A stretch of DNA of 64,000 bases from Aurelia coerulea (GCA_039566865.1 CM076943.1:19936501-20000500); one strand, 5' to 3'; numbered from the stretch's first letter, positions 33,923-44,573 are shown. A program made the numbers and translations. The notes: generated from the sequence alone by a model not told the origin.

Positions 33923-35600
33923 TTAAATCGTTGATTGTGAAAAAACGAAAGGCAATAAAGACATGGGTCCAATTTTGGTGTATCTTATGGTCGAATAGCT
34001 TTTGCTTTGCAAAGAAAAATTATTTCAAAATGATGACGTCATCACACAGGAATTCGAAAAATGTGCACATGCGTACAGCCAAAATACGCATAATCATACG
34101 TTTAAATGAAAAACAAATTATGCATTGGATAGAGGATCAAAAGTAGCATATATTCAATCAATTTCATTGTTTTCCTGCATTTGCTGTAGATTTTATTAGC
34201 ATTTATTGAAATTTTGCACAGACATCTCTCAAAAATTGATCGCGTTTACCCCCTGGAATGAATTTAATTTTTCTAAAAAGTTCATTTTTGATTATAAGAG
34301 GGATAAAAATTTAAAGTCAGAAAGTTTCAGCGTTGTAAATGCACTACGTAAAAATCCACAGAAGAAAAGCCGCTAGGGGTAGGGTTAACATTGGAAAGGC
34401 TTCAAAAAGATTGCTATGGAGCCTTCAAGAAACTCGTAAAATACTCTAACAAATTCGTGTATTTGACCTGTACCAAGATTCAGATTTGTTCAATGATAAT
34501 CTTCCTATCTCGTCATGAAACAATTGTTCACAACATGACAATAATTCCAAGTAAACAAGAGATAATTTATTCCATCCAAGCTGTAGATGGTAGCCAGTAT
34601 TGTTTGCAAACACATGTAGTTCTTGGAACTGCAAAGGCAAAGTTATAACCGCGAACAAACTGATCCGATCCGCTTTCACTTTTATAACACACCCACGTCT
34701 CTGGTGTATATGGTTTTTTGAGATACCCTCTGACGTCTATACTATTGTGTACTTCACGAAACTTTGTTTTCCTGCAAAATTTCATAGAATATAGAATTCG
34801 TGAAATTTCATTCTCATAAAATTTCTAATATATGGAATTCATGAATTCTTGTTCTTGCGAGTTATAACTAGTCTATCTTTGCAAAACGCAAATTTGATCC
34901 CTCGAAATCTCGCGTTTTTTCCAACTCGCAAAAGTTTCTTCCCGCGAGGTTTCTTCCTCTTACCAAATGAAATATCTAGACCAACTGAATTCAGTAGCTC
35001 TGCATTGATGTTTTTCGGCTGTTTTGCCAATGTACTGATCCACTATGAGCTGTTTTGCGGGAAAAGGCCCTTTTTGGTGCGGAAAGAGGCTCATATTTTG
35101 AATCTTCCCGTCAAGATCTTCCATTCAGTGTAGCCGGAAATGTTTAAAATGCTACATTTCTCTCTTTCTTACTGCACAATATCCCTCCAAAGTACTGCTG
35201 CATTATTAAGTCAACATACCTAAATTATGCATTGCACACAACACTGATAGAGCTTTTAGTGCATTTGTGTGTGTATCTCAGGGACCAACTTGTGGAAAAG
35301 TGGGGGGGGGGGGTGCAGACCTTCCCATTCCCCCATGGCTCCACCATTGGTGTTTTCTGCACTGATAAAAATATAAAAGGTTATATTCTTTCCTGCACCC
35401 CTGCCTGGCGCTCTTCTCTTGTCTTGCACTGAGCAATATTTGATGTGAGGCTTCATCAAGTTGAACCGGATGTTAGTTCTCAGAGAAACCTACTTTACTA
35501 AAAATAGCATAGATAATAAAAAAAGACGTCGGCATTGAGGACAATCCTACAGATAAGTGCCGTCAATCATATTGTATGCGAACAATACTTTCCGAGGACA
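33923..35600. other. Intergenic region upstream of gene C
   Basis: No gene, TIR pair or recognisable protein was seen. Frames on both strands overlap (34391-34785) without similarity. A G11 tract lies at about 35301-35311. Confidence 0.35.
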
Positions 35601-35712
35601 CATCAATCATCACCCTTTGTTCTCCATGTTCCCTTCTTGGAAATATGCTGAAAGTCTACTTGGTTTCTCTCCACTTTCTCTTTGAGGGTAGACTGAATTT
35701 GTAAACAAAGAA

Positions 35713-35826
35713 TGGTTGGTGTCATGGATGCTGCATCTTCAACATCCTTCCCTTTCAAAGGAAATGATTCTTTGTAAACAAAGGAAATGATTGGTGTCAT
35801 GGATGCTGCATCTTCAACATCCTCCA
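35713..35826. repeat. Direct repeat in the gene C promoter or 5' leader
   Basis: 'attggtgtcatggatgctgc' followed by 'atcttcaacatcct' occurs at 35714-35747 and again at 35790-35823. The second copy ends only about 16 bp before the gene C start codon at 35840. The open minus-strand frame here is a by-product of the repeat. Confidence 0.65.
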
Positions 35827-35839
35827 CTTTTAATTCTGT

Positions 35840-35887
35840 ATGGCAGTGACCGTGTTGCTGAGCTTCATGTTGGTCGTTGCATTACAG
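35840..35887 (+). CDS. Gene C exon 1: signal peptide
   Basis: A 48-bp exon, MAVTVLLSFMLVVALQ, then donor CAG|GTAATA in phase 0. It continues into ISLCQVNPAKH of exon 2. The hydrophobic core and short n-region are those of a secretory signal. The ATG context is weaker (T at -3, G at +4). It was chosen because it is the only phase-0 hydrophobic mini-exon I found upstream, and it mirrors gene B exon 1. Confidence 0.75.
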
Positions 35888-38800
35888 GTAATACAACTTG
35901 GCGCGAGAACTGTCTGGTGAACCGCCGTCCGAAACAGATGCCCCGAGACTGCGTATGAGTCAGTCTTCGTGATATTTCGATATTTTTAGAGAGTCTGGTA
36001 CCCAGTGTAATATTTTTCAAGAGCTGCTTCGAAAACTAGCCTATGTATAGTAAAATCTTTCTGCGCCTCGGTCTGACAGTTCTTATCTATGTGGAGGCAA
36101 GCAGAGCGCGAAGAACAAAGTGTACATCGTACTGAAGTCTCCCGGGGGGGGGAGGGGGGTACATAACATGTTAAGGGTACGGGTATGTGCCACCCATATG
36201 TGTGGCTTTTTGGGCCCATAATTCTCTAAACCAGGGTCCTTTTTCGGCAGATTTTCCATAAACATGGGTGGAGTTTCGCTGAAATTCGCAAAAAATGATT
36301 CAAATGGGCAGTTTCCGCCAAAATTCATCATAAAAGTGGGTATCAAAAGCAAGTTTCGGTAATTAGACGAGGGTAGCTTTCTGAAAACCGGGCGGCAGAC
36401 CCCCGTCCATCCACAAGTCATGTACCCCCCCCCCCCCGGGTGAAGTCTACAGGGTACAACAGGACAGGAAAACATTATACAAAACTACGAATCCCCGTGC
36501 TTAGCTTAATAATGTTCTAAACTAACTGTACCCAGACCAGATTATTTACAGTCAGATACCTTTCCTGTGAACAGTCGCGCTAACACTCACTAACAGCATA
36601 CTGCAAAATCATTTCACATAAAGACATGATGCGAATGCGAAATCATGTCAAACTCATTTATTCAGACAAATACAAATGGAATTTAAAAAGGACTTTCGAT
36701 AAATTAGCTTTCTCTAACATTGAATCAAAGTTATGGATGCTTGGAGGAATCCTGTTGAGCACAATTTGGAATGGCCCCGTCTCTCATGATTTAGTTTTTA
36801 TTCCATGCTTTATTCCATGGATCCTTGCATTCTTAAGTAAAGTTTGGCAACGGTTACAAGAAATAAATTAATTTTGAAGTTCTACTTGGTTTGCTCTGAC
36901 ATCAACGAGAGGCTAAACATGAGACAGTCTTCTTTTACCTCGATTTTGGGACAAATTTTTGAAAAACAATTCAGTTAGGGGCGTCTGGTTTCAGCTTTCA
37001 CACAAACTTGAACTTCAAAAACTTGTAACTCCGTGAATTCTTAGCGGATTCGCAAGATTCTAGCGTCAAGAATCAATTTAAAATCTTAGGAACAGGGTTG
37101 TCTAACCAGAAACCTTTACTTTTTATCATTAATTCTTAATATCTAATCAAATGTCCGTTAATTTTTCTGGGACACCCTGTACTGTAGTTACCAGTAGAGT
37201 AAATGCAACGCAACTTTCAGGTTCTCTAAAACTCGAGGTTTTTCAGTTTTCTTCTGCCTTTGGAATTTGCAACCAGCATGCCTAATGGCTGCCAACATAG
37301 AGATTGCACGTTCAAGGTATGCTGGTTCAAATTCCCCTTTAAGTCTTGGGCTACCATTGAGTGGGCTATACCTCACTCAGATGGGATGATTCTGAGCTCG
37401 TTTTAATATGATGAATCCAGCCTAGCACAGGGGCCACACAATTCATTCAGATTCAATGGTATTATCAAAAACTAACTTAGATTCAAGCTTGCACACAATT
37501 GACGAATTTGTCCAATCTGGGCAGGATGGCTCACTGAATTGTGTTCATATGAGAAACTTTTATCCCACACGTGAATGAGATCCCACCATCTCTCGAGTTA
37601 GATCCCACTCAACTGGGCTTACCCATCTCTCATATGAACACAAGTTTATTTTCCTGCATAAGTCACAATGTCGGTGCGATCTAACTCAAGGGAGCTGGCA
37701 TATGCATACACAGCATGGGCAATAATGCACAGTTGATGTGGCTATTATTATGATCAAACTGCTTCCACAGGATATTCAATCCAATTCAATCCTTGTTCTG
37801 ACGAGAGAAGAACGAAGGGAAAGCAACATTATCAAGTTTTTCTCGCAATCCCTTGGAAGAGAAACAAGCAAGTTAGAGTACGAATACAATTTTATCATAA
37901 TACAGGCCACATCAACGGTGCATTATTGTCCTTGCACTCAGGTTTCGTCAGGGACCGCGCAGCCATTGGGCTAGGGGGGGCTAAAGCCCCCCCCCCCCAC
38001 TTTTTTCAAAGATAGGTCTAAAATATTTCAATAATATGGAATTTTCAATATTTTCATACACGCAACTGCTGCATTTGCTGAGAAACCTTCTCAATGGCTA
38101 GCTAGATGTCTCAAAATCTGACTTCATTCAAATCTGAAGCAGTCAAATTTCAACAATCTAGCGATATTGAACTTTCATAAACAACGAGCAACGCGATGCC
38201 CCTCTTGGATATTGCTGACGATTTTGTTAAAATAAAAATTAGAGTGGGCATCGCAACTTTGGCACGTTTGCTCTGACAGATCTTCAGTGGTAATAGTTAC
38301 GAGAAAAAACGCTTTGCTGTTAATTTTGTTGGTTGTAACAATATGTCTCTTTACATAGTAATTGAAATCATTTTTGAACCAAACTGACTGTATGTAAATA
38401 TGGACGTAAATAGTCAAGTCTTTTTTTGAAAAGGGCGTTTTCCGCATTCTAAAGGGCGTGGTCTCAAAAAATTTTCCGGGGGCAAGCCCCCGGTCCCCCA
38501 TTTTAGCTCGCTTCGCTCGCCATTCAGCCCCCCCACTTTAAAACCGCTGCGCGGTCCCTGGGTTTCGTGGCCCAACTCTTATGAACAGTCCCTTATACAA
38601 ATGCTCCATTTCAGATATCGCTGTGTCAAGTAAACCCCGCTAAGCATGTTTGCAAACGAGCATGGCGCTTCTCAAAAGGCCTTGGTCACTGCGTGCCCTG
38701 CACGGTAGCCTGCTTACAAGGAGAGGGACAAGAACGAAACTGCGGGTATAATGAATCTGGAGACAGGGTTAGAAATCGGTGTCACAAATGTGAACATGGA

Positions 38801-41800
38801 GCACTAACCATGGTTCGTGTGACGGCTGGAAAGAGAAAAGAGTACCGGGTGTGTGCTTGTCCACCAGGGTAAGTCATTTTACATTTGATGTTAGGCCAAT
38901 GAAGTGTGAATGAAAATTCATCCATACAAAATTGAAGGTATTTCAGCTCAATGATATTGCGAATCAGGAAAGGGGATCAGTGGCGGTAGCAATTCCTGTC
39001 ACTGTTGTTCTCTCGTCAGGGGCTCCCATTGTTCAGCATAATTCTTCTATGCTGGCCTGACATCCAATGCGAAACGAAGTTGTTTATTTAGCTGCTATTG
39101 TCAATGTTTCTGTTGGGCATTGCACTGGCTCTGCATGCTTCTAAGAGCTGATATGTCGCTATTCTCGTTGAGCTGGCCATCAGAAACAACAACAAAGACG
39201 GTGCTATTGAGAGACGGTGCTATTGAGGAACTAGTGCTGCTTGGCTAGCCATACAGCACGAGTCCATCGACTTTCGCTTCCTTTGAATTGAAGTGATGTT
39301 CTTGTTGTCGCTAAATTAGTGGTACCGATACATCAACTCGGGCAAGAAACGAAACTGCAACGGTCGCGACAGATGTAGTAAGTCTATCTGCTAAGTATGA
39401 ATTTCAATTCCAGATACTACGATGGGGAACCTTTTGGAACACCTGGATGCACAAAATGTGGACCATGCTGCAGAGCGTCTCTGGAACATTTGGCACGAGC
39501 TGAATGTCAAGAGAGTGGAATGGGTATACAATGTTCATGTGCACCGAATTCACAACATCTTTGTGCTGCTGGTCCTCGTTCAGATTTGGTGCAGAGATGT
39601 AATGCAATACATGACAATCTTACAAAATACAGGCTTTTCAATCTCGAAAAGAAAGGGAATATTTCTAAAATTATCAAACCAAAAGGAACTGCAGCAACGA
39701 CTCCCGTTGGTCCTACCAGAACAATGCCAGTACTTCAAATGACCGATACTTCTCCAAAATCAGCCTCTGCTGTAACGACGACTGCATATTCATTACATGA
39801 AGGACAGGATCTTAAAAGAAAGTCGAAAACAACAACAACAGTGACAACAACAACCATAATAAAACGTAAAAACCCTAAAAATACAGCCTTGACACGGCGT
39901 AGTAGTTATCAAGGCGATTCAAGGAATGCTAATTCGCACAGCTCTTCAACGATGCAGATGAAGACAAATGATAATTTCACTATTTCAGGGAATGAAAGTG
40001 TGAAAGGTAAAACAGGAAGAGAATTTCTTCTGCAAAAGATTTCTTCTACAAAAACCGCAAATCTTGAAGATAGTTCTGACAGAGAAATACCCACAAGTAA
40101 GAATACCTACTCTTTTGAAGAGCCATTGCCACCTTGGGACCTTTGCGGGCACACTGCAATTTCAGACTGTATCAAATTTAGCAAAAGTGGAAAAAATGGA
40201 TGCCACAGGGAGGAGGGGGGGGGGGGGTTCTTACATAGTAAAGGTGCCTGGGGATGTGCTGCGACGAAGGGTATACTTTTTCAGACTTCTAGTCTAGAGG
40301 TATACTTTTTTGTAATTGTGGCCTAGCAACGGTTTAGCCAAGGGTATCATTTTTGACAATATTGGTCTAGCGAACGGTCATGATATCATATTTGGTACAA
40401 ACTTGACAATATTGGTGCAGAGAATTGTCAAAATTGGTCCAACCAACAGTATCATTTTCGTAACAATTGGTCTAGCCAACGGTTTGAATATGCTCGCGGC
40501 AGACCCCTACCAAAATATGACGTTATATTTGAACAAATAGTTAAGAATAGAGAATATTCTGTACTTTTGAAATTTATTCAAGAATCCTGAAAAGCCCAAC
40601 GGTAGAATTAAAACAAAGTAACTAAAGTTTATTTCGAGTCATTCAGTTAAGAGAATTAGATCATAGAATTTTACATCCACCATCATACACCGATTTTTTA
40701 AGATTTGGAACCGTTTCTTGCTTGTGTTGTTTCAGAACCGAATACGAGAGAACATCAATTATCAGCGGTGATTGGGGTTACTGCCGCACTTACATGCATC
40801 ATTATCACTATCATAGCAATAGTAATTATGAAATGCAAGAGCACACAACACGGAAGGAGGACAAATGGCCAAGAAGCGTCGTTGCAAGAGAGTCAACCAC
40901 TTGATCGCAATTTGAAAAATCCTTTAGAAGCAGTAGAAGGCTGTATGGAAGATACCGCAGGAGGAGCTGAAAGAGGTACAGCAAGCCATTTCCTTTGCTT
41001 TGTTTTACTTTAGATGTGCAAAGACACCGAATCATGATTCAAAATATGCGTTTGTTGGATCTTTTTTGTTGATGTTTAATGATTCCGTTACGCAAGCTAC
41101 AGCTGAGGACGAACTGATGTTCAAACAGAGAGTTATACAAAGAGACTAAGGTATTAGTAGGTAGAAGATGCCTTACTTTGAAGAATATACCATAAGCTCT
41201 TGACAATTCTTTGGAGAGTTCACATAATTGGTATCTCCAACTTACATTTTCATCCAAAAGGAGTCCAAAGAATTTGACATATTTTGCCTGTTTTACATGT
41301 TGATTGCCAATTTTTATATTGATACTTTCATTCAGAGAATTTTGTGGAGAGTGAAAAATAACAAAATGTGTTTATCTGTATTTAAGGCAAATCTATTAGC
41401 CACTAGCCACTTTTTGACACATCTAAGCTCCTTGTTGACCACTCTTTCAACATTTTTTATGCTCTCTGATTCAAAGTATATGTTAGTATCATCAGCAAGG
41501 AGATAAAAAGATAGCTTGGAGGATGAGTTAGGAAGATCATTGATATATATTAGGAACAGAAGTGGACCAAGGATAGAACCCTGTGGTACGCCATTGAGAT
41601 GACTTGATGGGAGTTGCGACCATGACTGATACATACTGACTTCTGTTACTAAGATAAGAGCTACGTCGATTAAATTGACTGAAAGAGAATATAGGAACTA
41701 ATTTGCAACGCAGCTGTGAGTAGATACTTTTGCAGTTTCATGATTTCGGAACTTCAGAGGATTCTCACAAGAAGCCATTCCTGCAAAAGCTGCTATTGAC

Positions 41801-43686
41801 CACCATCGTTGAAAAGGATTTTTGTGATCAAACTCAGTACGCAGCGCCTCCTGACAATTGTTATTGTTAGTTTATGATATAGCTAGTGATTTAATTTCAT
41901 CAACATTTTTATATCTTAGCTTAGCTTGTGTATGTAGCTGCTGATCAAGCTCATTTTTTGCAGAACCTTTGAACAAAGCTGTTCCTTTCAACTATGAAGA
42001 CGAAAAATGCACCAGTGGTCCTAACACGCCGCATGAAGGTAATTAGAGGAAACCAGGGCATCTTTTAACCCTAATCCATATGGGCTTTTTTCGAGCTACC
42101 ATTTATGGGGGGGGGGGGTTGCTTTCCAGCCCCCTCTGAAAACTGCCTTAGACTCCCAAGGATTCAATACAGGTTTTATTACAATCTCTGGAATGTTTGA
42201 AATTAAAGAAGCCCCGGTTGCTTGATAGAGCTTTTACGGTAATGCTCCGCCATTTTGAATTGTGTAAAACATTTCCTTCTCGGAGTTCTCTGAATGTGGC
42301 TTCTACAGTGCCCCATTGGAAGAAACTCGTCAGCAAAGTTGTCAGAAAAGTCTTCGCAAAAGTATAAACCAGTCGCAAAAACTATAAACCAGTCGCAAAA
42401 ACTATAAACCAGATGGTACGCATGGGCCACTGTAGTGTTGATGTTAATTTGGTATTAACATGGTACCAATACTGGTTTCCGTTTCAAGTGAGTCCATTGC
42501 ACTAAAAATTCTTACAAGATGCCCTGGTTGAAACAATGTTATCTCTCAGTTCTTTTTGCAAGTTTGAAAACATATTTTTTCCTGATAATTTAAGAACAGC
42601 TAGAAAAAGTTCCCATTTCAAGTGAAAGATTTGATCGAATAGCTGTAAAAGAGGAACTTGTTTCCGATTTTTACAAAAAGTGTCCAAAACTTCTTTTTCC
42701 CAAGCTTTTGTCGGAAACGTTTCCGTCTCAAGAAACATTAAGATTTTAACGCGTGGCCCTTGGTATGATTCTGAAACAAACGATACATTTGTTTATAAAT
42801 ACAAATTTAGGAACGAAAAGACTTTGAAACTTAAACAAAACATTATCGGATAAAATTTGGGGACGTTTTTTCACCAAATTTCGGACGTTTTTACAGCAGG
42901 ACGATTAAAATACTTCATATTTTTGTGTTTATTTTTACTCATTTGATACTGAAATTGCCATAAATTTATAGACCGTTCTTCATTTTCGGGGTGTTTGGTC
43001 AATTTCCACAAATGATTATCGTTTAGGCTGATGAGAATGATTGCCAAGATGAAGTTAATTTGAGAAAATATGATGTTGTTGACTAATTAACACTCTCACG
43101 ACATTCCTCTTCAATGCAAAGCGCTTTGTCAACGAAACATTACGTTTTGGAACAGTTGAAATGTGTTACTTTAATTTTTCTGTGCTGCAAGTAATTTCGG
43201 ACATCAAAAGTTTCGGACTCCAAAAAATTTATTTCGGACATTAAAATTTTCTAATGTATGAAAGGTCCGAAATTTTTTGCTTTTAATGTATCTCCTGTTT
43301 GTTGCCTGAAGCTCACGGGAGGGCCTCCTTAATCCATTATACCATTTTTGTTTTGTTTCATAGTGACGAAAGTTGAAGGATTGCGGCGATGCCAAAGAAC
43401 ATTTCTGATTCAGAAACTTGATACAGAGAGCCAAGGATTTACCAACTGGAAAGAGCTTGCTCAACATTTTGGTGTTGCTGAAACAACCATTGATTATTGG
43501 AAGTCAAACTATAGAGCAGGTCAAAGTCCAACGGAATCTTTGATTAACCATATGATTTCCAAGAATATTCACGTGAGAGGTTTACTACAAGCGTTGGATC
43601 TCATTGGGAGAAAAGATGTCATAGAGTCACTATCTAAACACCTTGAAGACAAATGCAAACTATGCAGAACAACTTATGCAGGGTGA
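35840..43686 (+). CDS. Gene C: EDAR-like TNF-receptor with death domain
   Basis: Exons 35840-35887, 38615-38868, 39414-40096, 40736-40975, 41964-42038 and 43364-43686 join with phases 0,2,1,1,1 into 541 codons including the stop. Order: signal peptide (1-16, extending into exon 2); cysteine-rich domains (about 20-165) with CVPCTVAC, RNCGYNE and YYDGEPFGTPGCTKCGPCC; Thr/Ser stalk; membrane helix (about 337-360, ITIIAIVIMKC); cytoplasmic linker with SLQE and PLEAVE; death domain (about 437-530) with NWKELAQHFGV, TTIDYWK, SPTESLINHM and IGRKDVIESL. It should be a type I receptor for a TNF-like ligand. SLQE fits the (P/S/A/T)x(Q/E)E TRAF-binding pattern and PLEAVE the PxExx(acidic) TRAF6 pattern; binding is inference. 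Exon layout is the same as gene B except for exon 5. Confidence 0.87.
36138..36442. mobile_element. MITE with 'CCCGGGGGGGG' ends
   Basis: The left 'ctcccgggggggggaggggg' followed by 'gtacataacatg', and the right 'caagtcatgtacccccc', form inverted ends about 305 bp apart. It lies in gene C intron 1. Confidence 0.6.
36972..37187. mobile_element. One arm of the 'GGGTGTCCCA' mariner-like family
   Basis: It ends 'ttttctgggacaccctgta'. The interior 'aacttgtaactccgtgaatt' matches the arms of 14136-14850. It lies in gene C intron 1. Confidence 0.65.
37541..37655. repeat. Short foldback
   Basis: TGTGTTCATATGAGA and TCTCATATGAACACA lie about 85 bp apart; between them is a pair of 'gagttagatcccactcaac'-like words. 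Probably a small MITE. Confidence 0.45.
37949..38560. mobile_element. hAT-like MITE with perfect 8-bp target duplication
   Basis: CAGGGACCGCGCAGC at the left is an exact reverse complement of GCTGCGCGGTCCCTG at the right. GGTTTCGT lies immediately outside both ends (37941-37948 and 38561-38568). An 8-bp duplication and a CAGGG terminus are diagnostic of hAT elements. It is 612 bp with poly-C/poly-G tracts near the ends and no transposase. It inserted in gene C intron 1, 54 bp before the acceptor of exon 2. Confidence 0.9.
38615..38868 (+). CDS. Gene C exon 2: cysteine-rich domains 1-2
   Basis: The acceptor is aaatgctccatttcag and the donor CCAGG|GTAAGT. The 254 bp are open only in the frame starting ATA TCG CTG TGT, entering in phase 0 and leaving in phase 2. 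There is no internal start codon near its 5' end, so a simple open-frame search misses it. It encodes ISLCQVNPAKHVCKRA, CVPCTVACLQGEGQERNCGY, CHKCEHG and VCACPPG, aligned with the matching exons of A and B but shorter in the second module. Confidence 0.88.
39414..40096 (+). CDS. Gene C exon 3: third cysteine-rich block and Thr/Ser stalk
   Basis: The acceptor is gaatttcaattccag and the donor CACAA|GTAAGA, entering in phase 2 and leaving in phase 1. It begins YYDGEPFGTPGCTKCGPCC and continues with GMGIQCSC. The stalk has a TTTTVTTTT run and many Ser/Thr. The ATG at 39397 lies before the acceptor and is not a start. Confidence 0.9.
40205..40515 (+). repeat. Degenerate tandem repeat of 'GGTCTAGC.AACGGT.TCATTTTTGACAATATT' units
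   Basis: After a G10 tract, blocks of about 40-45 bp repeat ('ttggtctagcgaacggtcat', 'ttggtccaaccaacagtatc', 'ttggtctagccaacggtttg'). The same kind of array occurs at 28840-29060, so it belongs to a dispersed element. It starts about 110 bp after gene C exon 3, in the intron. Confidence 0.55.
40570..40716. mobile_element. Half copy of the 'CATAGGGCTCAAATC' MITE next to the gene C membrane exon
   Basis: 'ggtagaattaaaacaaagta', 'tcattcagttaagagaatta' and 'acaccgattttttaagattt' followed by 'ggaacc' match the right half of 17831-18358. It ends about 20 bp before the exon 4 acceptor, so branch-point sequence probably falls in or beside the repeat. Confidence 0.6.
40736..40975 (+). CDS. Gene C exon 4: transmembrane helix and cytoplasmic linker
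   Basis: The acceptor is cttgtgttgtttcag and the donor AAAGAG|GTACAG, phase 1 to 1. It encodes the helix SAVIGVTAALTCIIITIIAI, then the basic KCKSTQHGRR. The linker contains SLQESQ and NPLEAVEGCMED. It aligns in position and phase with gene B exon 4. Confidence 0.9.
41036..41700 (-). pseudogene. Antisense LINE reverse-transcriptase fragment in gene C intron 4
   Basis: The minus strand reads LNGVPQGSILGPLLFLIYIN, then YLLADDTNIYFESES (the catalytic DD is preserved), and, after a frame break, LCELSKELSRAYGIFFKVRH and LPTNTLVSLYNSLF. These are consecutive blocks of a CR1/jockey-type RT palm and thumb. It is shorter than a working element and frame-shifted. Confidence 0.85.
41964..42038 (+). CDS. 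Gene C exon 5: 25-residue linker
   Basis: The acceptor is ctcattttttgcag and the donor ATGAAG|GTAATT, phase 1 to 1. It encodes EPLNKAVPFNYEDEKCTSGP then NTPHE. It occupies the slot where gene B has the 142-residue repeat exon and shows no similarity to it. It is small and unsupported by homology, so it rests on phase and splice sites; exon 4 to exon 6 would also join in frame without it. Confidence 0.6.
42346..42415. repeat. 21-bp tandem repeat, about three copies
   Basis: Units of 'ataaaccagtcgcaaaaact' occur three times in tandem in gene C intron 5. Confidence 0.6.
43364..43686 (+). CDS. Gene C exon 6: death domain and C-terminus
   Basis: The acceptor is ttgttttgtttcatag, with entry in phase 1. 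It has 107 codons to TGA. Motifs are LRRCQRTFLIQKL, NWKELAQHFGVAETTIDYWK, SPTESLINHM and LLQALDLIGRKDVIESL. It is clearly paralogous to gene B exon 6 over its whole length. AATAAA candidates follow at about 43844 and 44227. Confidence 0.92.
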
Positions 43687-43769
43687 ATATGATGCAGTGC
43701 TGCTGATAAAGCGCGGAAAACGTGCAGAACATGGGGAGCTATAGATTCCTTGAATAGCTCCCAGTATAG

Positions 43770-44161
43770 CTCCCGGGGGTCTACCTTGGAGAAAAACAAC
43801 GGGGATGTGCCTGCCTGAACAAAATTTTATGACCCTGTCCTGGAATAAAATTCTGAAAATATAATACCTGTCCTGGAATAAAATCGGGAAAATTGATGGT
43901 TCTCGTGAAAATGATGTTACTAAAAGTACTTTTCGCTAATTGCTAACGCTACTAACATTTTAATTTAATAAGTTCATGAATTGGAGTAACTTTTTAAATG
44001 ATGATCTGATCTGTCCTGGAAAAAGTAGCTCTAAAGGACACACCGGTCCCGGAATAAAGGTGCAAAAGGTATAATCCTGTCCCGGAATTTTCAGCCGAAA
44101 ATGACACCCTATTGGCAGGCACATTCCCGGGTGGTTATTGTATTAAGTAGATCCCCCGGGG
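43770..44161. mobile_element. MITE with 'CCCCGGGGG' ends and 8-bp flanking repeat
   Basis: The ends are CCGGGGGTCTAC and, inverted, CCCCGGGGGATCTAC. TATAGCTC lies on each side (about 43765-43772 and 44162-44169). The interior repeats 'cctgtcctggaataaaat'. It inserted just after gene C's stop, so gene C's 3' end may use its AATAAA. Confidence 0.6.
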
Positions 44162-44244
44162 TATAGCTCTCCTTATATAGTTGTATATTTGTATAGCTCC
44201 CTGTTGGAGACAAGTATCGCTCCTTCAATAAACTTCCTACGATA

Positions 44245-44573
44245 GTACATTGTTGAAACCCATTGTTCACATTTTTAAGACCCATTGTTAACCATACTTA
44301 AGACCCATACATTGTACATTGTTAAGACCCATTGTTAACTATTGCTAAGACCCATACATTGTACATTGTTAAGACCCATTGTTAATATTGTTAAGACTCA
44401 TTACTAACCATTGTTGAGACCCATACATTGTTCATTGCTAAGACCCATTGTTCACATTGTTAAGACCCATTGTTAACCATTGTTAAGACCCATTGTTAAC
44501 ATTGTTAAAACCCATTGTTAACCATTGTTAAGACCCATACATTGTACATTGTTAAGACCCATTGTTAACCACG
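44245..44573. repeat. Minisatellite of 'AAGACCCATTGTTAACCATTGTT' units
   Basis: About 330 bp of imperfect tandem units of roughly 17-23 bp, mixing 'cccattgttaac', 'cccatacattgtacattg' and 'gttaaga'. It is a clear tandem array between gene C and the next repeat cluster. Confidence 0.9.

Noticed and set aside
39397..39413. ATG at 39397 as the start of a 309-residue protein
   Set aside because: The ATG lies before a clear splice acceptor; the exon joins in phase to the cysteine-rich exon at 38615-38868.
44245..44573. CRISPR array
   Set aside because: Units are directly adjacent and degenerate, with no unique spacers, and the genome is eukaryotic.
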